Below, one piece after another: positions 23,971-31,963 of a DNA stretch of 64,000 nucleotides (position 1 is the stretch's first letter; the number at the start of each line of letters is the position of its first letter). The notes beneath the pieces were generated by a model that did not search any database, was not told where the DNA came from, and worked only from the letters and a program-made list of their open reading frames with translations. A program made the position numbers and the translations under genes. Origin of the DNA: Setoptus koraiensis (Eukaryota; Arthropoda); NCBI GenBank assembly GCA_048013815.1, contig CM106586.1, forward strand, positions 10,974,001-11,038,000. The letters run 5' to 3'.

Positions 23971-24042
23971 TTGTTGTTGTTGTTAACTGGATGTTGTTGT
24001 TGTTAACTGGATGTTGTTGCTGCTAACTGGATGTTGTTGTTG
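23971..24042. repeat. 20-bp tandem array with TTAACTGG
   Basis: Three or more units of ATGTTGTTGTTGTTAACTGG in 20-bp register. The third unit has TGCTGC in place of TGTTGT. Confidence 0.9.
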
Positions 24043-24263
24043 TGCGCTCGACGTTGTTGCGATTCAATTCACAACATCGATTGTGACCGCTCAATTGGCA
24101 ATGTCAGCCGGCAATCAAATCAATTGAATTGGATCGCAAACACAGCGCCGAGAATCAACCAGAGCAATGCGATGATGAGCGACAATGAAAATCGGCTCAC
24201 CTGTGAGCCAATTCGAGCGACAGGGGTGGCCGTGGCTCGGCAAGGCTGGCCGTTGTTGTCGTT

Positions 24264-24295
<32 letters not shown>

Positions 24296-25483
24296 GGTTG
24301 CTGTCGTGGTTGCTGTTGGCCAACAACAGCGACAACAACAGCGCCAACAACAAATCGCCCGACAGTCGCCACTCAGGCTGGCAAGGCGAGCGCGTCTCAT
24401 TGTGTTGCGCAACGCCGGCCACAATCAGGTAGCGCAAATGTAACAATTTGCCAATTGGCATAATTGGCCAACCTTGATTAATTGCCGCCAGGCGGCCAGT
24501 CAATTGGTTGCACATGGCAACTTTGGCAAACAAAATTCGGCGGGTGCCCGATCAATCAACGGGCAGCGGCCCGACGCGCGCAACCCAGTGACTGAGCAGC
24601 TGAGCAAACAGCGGCTTTAATTAGCGGCCATTTAGTCACTGTCAATTCACAATTGTCAGTGTCTTCTGGCAATCGACGGTCGCATGCCCGCCGACTGCAG
24701 ACAATTGACCGATAATCGGGCCGGACCCGCCGACAGACGGTGGCCGAACGGGCCGCTCGAGCCGACAATTCGGCCAGCCCATTCGACTGACTGTTCGACT
24801 GACTGTTCGACTGTTCGGCCTGCAGCGACCGTCGCAATCCGACGCCCGAAACGGCCGAGAATGGGAGCGCGAACTGTCTGGCCCGTCGCCCGCCGCTCGC
24901 TCGACGACTGTCAGTCGGCTGGCGCCCTGTCAGCTGTTGCTGTCGGCCGTAAATAGCCTGTGTGGAGCCTGTCAATAGTGTCAGTGACGTCTGAATTAGC
25001 CGACCAATATCGCGTCTCATTGAATATTCATATATTCAGCGAGACCGCCGGGCCGGCCGACCGGCCCGGCGGCAGCAGCGACGGGCGAGCGGCGGCGCCG
25101 TCTCGGAATCATTGTCAGCGAGTCATAACTTTCGAGGTGGCGCAGGCCGCCGATCGATCGCATAATAATGCAATTTGCGCCCGAGCCCGGCCATTCCGCT
25201 CATATGTTTTCTCGCTCGCCGCCCATGGTTGCCAGCCGCGTCTCGGCGCTGGTGTGATGTTAATCAAATTGTCTGACACAACTCAAAACAACGACAGCAA
25301 CAACGACAGCAACAACAACGGCAACAACAACGGCAACAACAACGGCTCGCGAGCTGATGGACAGCGCCCGCCCGATTCAAGGTTAGCTGACGGCGCCGCG
25401 CTGTGCGCATTGTTGTCGAGTAATTGCCTGTCCGGCCCGATCCACTGTGTCTGTGCGTTCGCCGGGCGCCGTCGGGCGGTCGG

Positions 25484-25560
25484 CGGGTGAGCCCGGGTGA
25501 GCACAGGTGAGCCAAAGCTAGCACAGGTGAGCCCAGGCTGGCACAGGTGAGCTCACCTGA
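25484..25560. repeat. 10-bp-register array of CAGGTGA boxes
   Basis: Decamers of GCACAGGTGA type alternate with diverged decamers, placing CAGGTG at 25504, 25524 and 25544 (20 bp apart). A reverse-orientation CACCTG follows at 25554, preceded by CGGGTGA variants at 25484 and 25494. Confidence 0.9.
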
Positions 25561-25852
25561 GCTGTCTGGGCAACACTCTCCCTCTCTCTGTTGCTGGAGT
25601 GACGGGCGCGTCGAATCATCGCGCCGGCTCAGTGCGCCCGCTAGTTGCCTAAACTCGTTGCGTCACCCGTCCTTGTCGAGCCTTCGGGCGGCCAAAGAGC
25701 GGGCTGGACGGGCGCGAACGAGGCGACGACCGACGCAACAATCGAAATTTGAATATGTAACAGCGATTTGTTATGTAACAGCGCGCTTGCGAATCGCCGC
25801 CACGAAACTCGATATCACGACGCTCGATATGGCAACACACTCGAAGTCGCGT

Positions 25853-25920
25853 TGCGTCGATGTTGCGTTGCGTCGATGTTGACCTGCGTCGATGTTGCCC
25901 TGCGTCGATGTTGACCTGCG
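25853..25920. repeat. 16-bp tandem array, 4 units
   Basis: TGCGTCGATGTTG begins at 25853, 25869, 25885 and 25901, with variable three-base endings (CGT, ACC, CCC, ACC). Confidence 0.95.
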
Positions 25921-26851
25921 ACGGGCCGCACTCCGATTCGGGCGCCCGAGCGACCGGCCCGCCGACACGCAACAAGCGCCAGAGTGGTCGATGTGTCGCC
26001 ACTGGAACTGGTTGCGTCATCAACGGCGCCCGCTCGGATAATCGATTTAATTGTTGCCCATTGACAACAATGAGAGTTTGTGTCTTATATCGTCGCTCCA
26101 TGTTGGCGGCTATAATTAAACTTGCATTTGTTTGTTGGCAGCGCGGCCACAGTGGCGCTGCTGTTGTCTCATTTATTTATTGCCCTCTGATGGGATTATC
26201 GCGTCCGTTTGTCCTTTTGTCCGTCTGCTGACAAGATATTCTCTGTATCTGGCAACAGATCGCGAGAGATCGACGAACGGGCCGGCCGGCCATCGGGCCG
26301 CCATTGCGCGGCCGGCCCGGCGAGCCAGCCGAGCGTGTGGCTAGCGATAGATGGACGCGTTGGCAAGTGGCTCAGGTGAGGCTCGCCGGCGCTGCCAACC
26401 AAACGACTTGTTAATCGCTGCCAACTTTATCGCTTCTAAATCACTGACTGGCCGGCTGACTGGCTACTTTATCATTATTATTGCCACTGCGGCCGCTGCG
26501 GCCACTTGGCCCGGCCGGCCGGCCGGCCGGCTCGCAACTGTTAGTGGCCGTCTAATGAGACGAGCAACATGTATTATCATTATCGGCGCCATCTCGGCCG
26601 GCAACAAGCTGATGAATGTGCATGTCCAATGAATGAGCGCATCGGCTTAATTGAGCGCCAATTTGGGCATCGCTCGGCGCGGCCGCATTTCGGAGCGACC
26701 GTCCGAGCGGCGAGCCTCGGCGTGGCCCGAGCCGGCGCTCCGAGTGGCGACTCGGCCCGGCCGAGAGCGCGCTCGCTTTACTAATTGGACGGCATTAGCG
26801 CATGGGATGAGCGGCCGGCTCGCTCGCTCCGAAGCTCGAACGGCCGAGCTG

Positions 26852-26908
26852 CGAGTCTCCGAAGCCACGGCGAGTCTCCGAAGCCACGGCGAGTCTTCGA
26901 AGCCACGG
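26852..26908. repeat. 19-bp tandem array, 3 units
   Basis: Three units of CGAGTCTCCGAAGCCACGG. The third has one substitution. Confidence 0.95.
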
Positions 26909-27310
26909 CTAGTCGCTTCGGCTTCGAATTCGAACTGGCGACGGCGAGTCGCTCCGAATGCGAACTGGCGACTGTGTTTCGAATGCGAAATGCGAACTGG
27001 CGACCGCGCTCCGAATGCGAAATGCGAAGCCCGAAATTCGCATTCGAACTCGCAGCTCGCTCGCCGAGCTGGATGAGATATGACGCAGCTCCGGGCTGAC
27101 AGCTGAAACAATTAGGCCCACAGGCGAGCCATCGGCTGACCACTCATTTAAGCTTGCGCTGTGACTGGCGACCACTGGCCAGTGGGACTGTTGCCGTGGC
27201 GACGCTCCATGCAACAAGTGTCAACAATTAGCTCTGCACACACAAAGACATGTCATCTGGTTGCGATGTTGCGCAACAGTGCGGCCAGTGGCAATGATAA
27301 TGCATCAATG

Positions 27311-27350
27311 TCCAGCCGTGTCCAGCCGTGTCCAGCCGTGTCCAGCGCTG
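27311..27350. repeat. 10-bp tandem array, 4 units
   Basis: Three identical TCCAGCCGTG decamers and a fourth variant (TCCAGCGCTG). Confidence 0.95.
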
Positions 27351-27840
27351 AACAGCCAGCCGCTGCGTGTGTGACGCAACTCTCACTGGCCTAAATTTTT
27401 AAATTTACGCTCGCTCATTAGGCGACGTCTATTAAATGCATGCATGTGTGTAATTGTGCCACTGCAGGCTCACCTGGCGAGCGCATCAGCTGATGCGCGA
27501 TGCGATACGATGCGATGCGATGCAGTGTGATGCCAAGTTGTGACGCAATGGGATGCGGCTTGGCTTGGCGTTTTGCAGCGCTTCGCAGCGCTTCGAGAAG
27601 GCCGAGGATTCTGCGGTGCGCAAGGCCGACAATCGGCGTGCATTGTACAGTGTGTGCGAGCATATAAAGAAACTCCAACAAAGCGCATCGACGTGGCGAG
27701 TAGATGAGTGGCAAAGATAAAAGCGGCCCAATCAACAAGTGGCCCAGTGGCCGGCTAACAATTGCGTAATCAAGTTAGCGGGTCGTATCATTATATTATT
27801 ATATTGTCTAATGTTTTGTTGGCCGTTGCCGTAATAGTTG

Positions 27841-27888
27841 CGCTTGATGCGGCGCTCGATGCGGCGCTTGATGCGGCGCTCGATGCGG
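27841..27888. repeat. 12-bp array with alternating T/C (24-bp higher order)
   Basis: CGCTTGATGCGG and CGCTCGATGCGG alternate twice, so the true duplicated unit is a 24-bp dimer. Confidence 0.9.
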
Positions 27889-28130
27889 CGCTGACCACCT
27901 CGCGAGACACTGTCTGCGAGACACTCTCTGGCCGGCCAATGGGCCAATTGACGCATTCACGACTGACCACTCCGAAGCACAAACAATGCGCGTACTTCAC
28001 AGCGCTCCAAGGCGCAGTCCGGCCCGAGTGGCTCGAGTGGCCGCTCTCGCTCGGCGGCCAACAGAAGCCGAGTTCGAGACCGACACTGAGACTCACTTGT
28101 GAGAGGCATCATTAGCGCGGCTGCTCCCAT

Positions 28131-28186
28131 GCCTACGTTACGTAGCCTGCGTTACGTAGCCTGCGTTACGTAGGCTTCGTTACGTA
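28131..28186. repeat. 14-bp tandem array of GTTACGTA boxes at the composition boundary
   Basis: Four 14-bp units ending GTTACGTA (GCCTACGTTACGTA, two copies of GCCTGCGTTACGTA, GGCTTCGTTACGTA). The TTACGTA core resembles sites of PAR/E4BP4-class bZIP factors. The array lies about 200 bp before the change from GC-rich to AT-richer DNA. Confidence 0.9.
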
Positions 28187-28389
28187 GGCTGCCAGCGGTC
28201 GCTGCGAACGCCGAACGTCCGACGGAACGTTCGCTGGAGCGGCTCGAGCCGCTCGAGTCGAGCCGTGGCCGCAACGCTCGCCTCGCTGCAGCGGCCACTC
28301 GAGTGTTCGCTCGCTGGCGGAGTGGCTCTCTCGAGCCACTCAGGCCAAATTGCGTCTCGGAGCGAGCTGCGACAGGCCTCAAGTGGCCG

Positions 28390-28872
28390 CTCGGTGTTGA
28401 ATGATACACTCGATTTGCCTCAATGGATTATGGCGATCAACATTGTAGCCATTGAGATGCTTGAGACGCGCTTGACATGTGCTTTAGGAATATCTAGCAA
28501 ATTGATTGCCAGATACCCCAAACTCACAGGCATGCAACAATTGCAAGTGTTGACCTACACATACATAGCTATGAAATACATTGGAGCTAACGACAGCCCA
28601 TCTTGTTCGAGCGACGATAAGAAACCGTTGGAATATGATTCCATCTATAGTGACCAGCTAACTTCAAAACATTATTCACGCGACAATGGTAAAAAATTTG
28701 AAGACAGCATGATCAGCATGGATAAAATTTCAAACAATCAAGACAGCGCAAAGACACCAAAAAATCCTGTAAATTTACATTGCGACCCATCGAGTTTTGA
28801 CCGAACGCCCCTTAGGGTTTTGAAGAATCATGATGACATGAGGGTTAGCTCCAAGATCTATTACCACCAATA
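28390..28872 (+). pseudogene. Unidentified coding-like fragment
   Basis: An open frame runs from the GC-rich block and stops at 28873. Only the part from about 28,396 on looks like protein-coding DNA, with varied residues including LDLPQWIMAI and KLTGMQQLQVLTYTYIAMKY. I do not recognise the family; the LPQW(I/V) start followed by a hydrophobic stretch is weakly like a segment of the E3 ligase HUWE1. Bases 28535-28560 are identical over 26 nt to part of the MRPL42 gene at the other end of the window. No convincing start codon or splice acceptor defines its 5' edge. An AATAAA lies at 28948-28953. It may be an exon of a larger gene or, given what follows, another truncated relic. Confidence 0.4.
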
Positions 28873-28873
28873 A

Positions 28874-29242
28874 CTATTTTCGTACATTTCTAGGTACATC
28901 GTGGCTAGAAACCATCAAATAATCAAGTCACATTGTATTTGGAACTGAATAAAGAGTTTATGAGGGACCATTGATCGTCTCATAATCAAGTTTGTCACTT
29001 TATCCGTTGTCGGGGGCAACTGTTGTAGAAAGTCTGTATTTCGTGTTTTTATTTGGCGCTGGAGCTCAGCTTAAAGCATGTTGGGTCTGCATTTTCTCGA
29101 CATAAACACGTTGATCGTTTCCAAATGCCGACTTCTTCATTCGACTGACACGTGCAATGAAATAAACTTATCCTTTTCTACCAAATTGTGCAAAAAAATA
29201 TTCAACATTCAGTGAAACCGACAATCTAGATTTACAGTCTCA
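28874..29242. other. Interval between relics; possible short minus-strand coding relic
   Basis: No gene is supported. On the minus strand, about 29,165-29,080 reads SRMKKSAFGNDQRVYVEK and then QTQHALS and a stop. That is oddly protein-like, but it follows a stop codon closely and I cannot assign it. The plus strand has AT-rich DNA directly before the NAT10 start. Confidence 0.3.
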
Positions 29243-30290
29243 ATGGTTCGAGTAACGATAGACAACAAGATTAGAACATTGACTGAAAATGCTATCAACA
29301 CCGGGCACAGAGGATTGCTTGTGATAGTTGGCGAGAGGTCTCGTGACCAGGTTGTTACATTATATCACATATTAACTAAGTAATGAACGGTTCATTTTGT
29401 CACTCATGGATTGTAAGACTAGTTGTATTATTGACGATAAATTCAACATATTACCAATTTGTTCACACATATTAGATTTGAAACTAGAACCCAAGCAAGA
29501 CTTCTCAGCAACAGAGCCGGAGTTACTGAAATTGCGTGAGTCCATTGCTAATAAACAACCGCTGGAATCTCTAGTTGCTCTGTGTAAGACAGTTGATCAA
29601 GCTAGTGCAGTCATCAAATTCACGGTTACGAGGGAACTGGACGATCTTTGTCTCTCAAACTTTTGAATCAACTTCGCCAAAATACAGCTACCTCCAACAG
29701 TAGTGATCAACTTATGAGTTCTCGCCTCTTGAACGAGCTAGTTCTCGAAGAACCTATCCGTTATCGTGCTAACGATCCGGTCGAAAAGTGGCTCAACAGT
29801 CTCTTATGTTTGGATGCAACAATTTGTGAATTGCCTTGGCATTCTGGTTGTCCCGTTCCAGATGATTGTCAACTGTACTATATTAATAGAGATACCCTCT
29901 TCAGTTATCATAAATCTTCAGAGGAATTTCTGCATCATCTCATGGCACTATACGTGGCATCTCACTATAAGAATACGCCGAATGATCTACAAATGATATT
30001 TGATGCACCAGCGCACCATCTATTTTGCTTGCTTGCGCCCAGCAAAAAAAAGACTCAGTTACCAGAAGTTTTGTGCTTTGTTCAAATTTTCCTCGAAGGT
30101 GAAATATCACGAGAGTCAATAATGAACTCTTTAGTGAGAGGTAAAAGACCTGCTGCTGGAGACCTTATACCTTGGACTATATCTAGACAATTCAATGATG
30201 ACAACTTCGCCTCTCTTTCCGGTGCCAGAGTTGTACGAATTGCAACTGATCCTAATTATCAAAAAATGGGTTACGGTTTGCGAGCCCTGA
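29243..30290 (+). pseudogene. NAT10: NAT10 (RNA cytidine acetyltransferase) relic with two internal deletions and a missing 3' end
   Basis: NAT10/Kre33 makes N4-acetylcytidine in 18S rRNA and tRNA, using a RecD-like helicase, a GNAT domain and a tRNA-binding tail. Block 1 (29243-29380) is the family N-terminus, VDNKIRTL-like, ending YHILTK, then a stop. Block 2 begins in another frame at NERFILSL (about 29384) and runs through IDDKFNILPICSH to about 29620. Block 3 resumes in a third frame at GYEGTGRSLSLKLLNQL (about 29624) and continues through LMALYVASHYKNTPNDLQM and the GNAT motif region, ending after MGYGLRAL. About 150 residues are missing between blocks 1 and 2. The helicase core, with Walker A and DEAA, is missing between blocks 2 and 3, and so is everything after the GNAT domain. 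There are no other stops, so decay is recent, or the gaps could be assembly errors. Confidence 0.87.
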
Positions 30291-30333
30291 TACTATGGTA
30301 TAGATATAGTTTCATATTGTGTAAGGAACTCAC

Positions 30334-30468
30334 CTCGAACAGACGGTCCTGGGTGTACCAGACGTCGCCCTCGTCCACTTTGCCGTAGCCGCTGGAATAG
30401 AGGTCTTGGTACTGGTCGGTTTGCTCGTCGCTCACTGTTTGCGACAAAATCTGGCGTCGACTGATCAT
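30334..30468 (-). CDS. Orphan first coding exon of an unidentified gene (partial)
   Basis: A 45-codon exon on the minus strand starts ATG ATC AGT (MISRRQILSQTVSDEQ), passes through DLYSSGYGKVDEGDVWY and ends TQDRLFE, followed by a consensus donor GAG|GTGAGT at 30333-30328. The reading phase at the donor is 0. The codons are strongly G/C-ending (GGC GAC GTC TGG TAC ACC CAG GAC), unlike the AT-rich relics on both sides and like the GC-rich block to the left. I do not recognise the protein. Its next exon should lie at lower coordinates, beyond or inside the repeat-rich block, so that block may be its first intron or regulatory domain. No acceptor could be paired with confidence. Confidence 0.5.
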
Positions 30469-31240
30469 TGCGATTAATTAATTATTGATTGGTCACAATT
30501 TTTTCACGATTTGATTTTGATTCTGATTCAGTTTTTCTTGCTCACTTGCCGCTGTTTTCACTGGGCGCTGTCTTGGCAGTCTGTTCTTCTTATCGTCGAC
30601 AAGTAGGCAATTGTTTCAGTTCACTCGCTTGCTATTGTTGCTCGTGTTGTAAGTTTGTCGTCGTTTTTGTTGTCGTTGTTGTGGTCGTTTGTTTGTTTGC
30701 TGGTCACTGTATGTTGATGCAATAACACTGTGCACCCTGTTGATTGCACGAACACTTGCACTATTTGCGTCATTTGATCTGATTAAACATTTGTTATTTT
30801 GTTAATGTTGATTGACTATGTTGCTTGTTGTTGATTGTTGTTGATTGTTGTTGACTGTTGTTGACTGTTGTTGACTGTTGTTGACTGTTGTTGCATGGAC
30901 ACGAGAGAAGAGACGCGAAAAGAAACGAAACGAAAATGCCGGCTTGTAACAGGGCATGCAATGATGCGATGTTGACTCGTTGCCGACCAAACTAGTTGTA
31001 ACTCGCACAACTCGCAACACTCGACCAGTCGAATCTCGAAACGAAAGCGAGCTCGCCAACACACACTCACCTGTTCGAACACACACTCACCTTTTCGAAC
31101 ACACACTCACAACCTGTTCTAGCTTTTGCTTTTTTGCTCGATGGTCGATACTTTTACTATCAGCACACGGCTCCACCAACCAACTAGAGCCCTCCCACCA
31201 CCTACGATAGCCGGTCTGCCTGTATTGCCTGCCATCTAGT
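30469..31240. promoter_or_regulatory. Putative upstream region of the orphan minus-strand exon
   Basis: A TTGTTGACTG-type repeat of 10-11 bp spans about 30830-30893. At 31060-31112 there is a 20-bp near-duplication which, read on the minus strand, gives AAGGTGAGTGTGTGTTCGAA and then CAGGTGAGTGTGTG. That makes two tandem consensus splice donors, so an untranslated first exon with alternative donors is possible. No coding frame is supported. Confidence 0.35.
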
Positions 31241-31246
31241 GCAGAG

Positions 31247-31395
31247 TTACGTAGAATTGAACGTCTCCGGTTCGACCGATGAAGAGAACAACGAACCCGA
31301 AATAACTATGAGAATTGCCATGTGGGGCCAATGCCACCCAAAAAAATGTACCGGTCGCAAACTCGCCAGACATGGGCTCATCGAATCTCGACAGC
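31247..31395 (+). pseudogene. TSR3: TSR3 (18S rRNA aminocarboxypropyltransferase) fragment
   Basis: Bases of about 31247-31392 encode an acidic stretch (DEENNEPEIT) followed by MRIAMWGQCHPKKCTGRKLA and RHGLIESR. This is the conserved N-terminal segment of TSR3 (family pattern: A-M-W-x-x-x-H/Q-C-D/H-P-K/R-x-C-T-G-R-K-L-A-R). TSR3 adds the final acp group to the hypermodified uridine of 18S rRNA. The match ends after about 50 residues and a stop follows at 31411-31413 in the same frame; the remaining catalytic domain is absent. A possible acceptor (CTGCCATCTAG) precedes it at about 31239. It is therefore either one exon of a gene broken here or a relic; with its neighbours, a relic is more likely. 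Confidence 0.7.
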
Positions 31396-31624
31396 GGCCA
31401 ATATGTTTCATGTGATGTGTATCAAATATAAACGACAATATCCATTCCATATTGTTGACACATTTGGAATGGGCCCATCAAATTTTTAACTCATCCCCTG
31501 AGTGTTTATTTCAATTATTGCCCTAGCCTCGATACATCACAATACACATATTACGGCATTTTTAAATTATTCAACTTGTCACTCGTTATCATGGATTCAG
31601 TGAAGGGACGCGTTTTGCCACTAG
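31396..31624. other. Interval between TSR3 and LMBRD2 relics
   Basis: AT-rich DNA with short open frames (for example THLEWAHQIFNSSPECLFQL, about 31458-31518). They look like coding remnants but cannot be assigned. A short ATG frame at 31590-31634 (MDSVKGRVLPLDA then stop) is also unassigned. Confidence 0.3.
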
Positions 31625-31894
31625 ACGCCTGAACAATATCAACACATTCAACATATAGTTCCCTGGAATTATGTCTCTTTTAGAGCTCTGACAAAACTGT
31701 GGCGTTTTATCTACTGGAGCAGTCAATTTTTAACACGGATTATACTGCCACTGATGCAATCATATTCTATGGCCGCCGATTTCACATCTTGGGACAAATT
31801 TAAATCGACGCTCAAGGCGAATCTCATCTATTACTCATCTTACGAAGCCATATTCTTAATATTGCTCGTATACATATATTATGTTGAGATATAG
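31625..31894 (+). pseudogene. LMBRD2: LMBRD2-like membrane protein fragment
   Basis: The open segment reads VPWNYVSFRALTKLWRFIYW, then SSQFLTRIILPLMQSY, then a hydrophobic YYSSYEAIFLILLVYIYYVEI and a stop. The WSY.....LP.LW..(V/I)YW(T/S)SQFLTW..LP.MQSY pattern is characteristic of LMBR1-domain protein 2, a nine-pass membrane protein linked to GPCR signalling. Only about 80 internal residues remain. The N-terminal helices and the long C-terminal part are missing, and an in-frame stop at 31622 closes the upstream side. It ends 70 bp before the UBE4A start. Confidence 0.7.
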
Positions 31895-31963
31895 AGACCA
31901 TTACAATTATTACTATCATCACTATTATTTGAAAGAGACTGTTGATATTACAGCAAACTGACC

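Larger units (their letters stand above)
23001..28390. other. GC-rich repeat-laden noncoding DNA, part 7, ending at a composition boundary
   Basis: No gene is supported. A CTCGAAACTCTCGATCGA repeat lies at about 23685-23735, TTGTTG-rich DNA at 23765-23850 and 24255-24320, and CAACAACGGC repeats at 25290-25345. The 24255-24350 stretch pairs GTT repeats with a following CAACAGCGACAAC stretch as a potential hairpin. GCGAACTGGCGAC / CGAATGCGAAATGCG repeats lie at 26930-27030 and GATGCGATACGATGCG at 27495-27525. Base composition and the tandem arrays change abruptly near 28,390, where AT-richer DNA begins. Confidence 0.75.
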
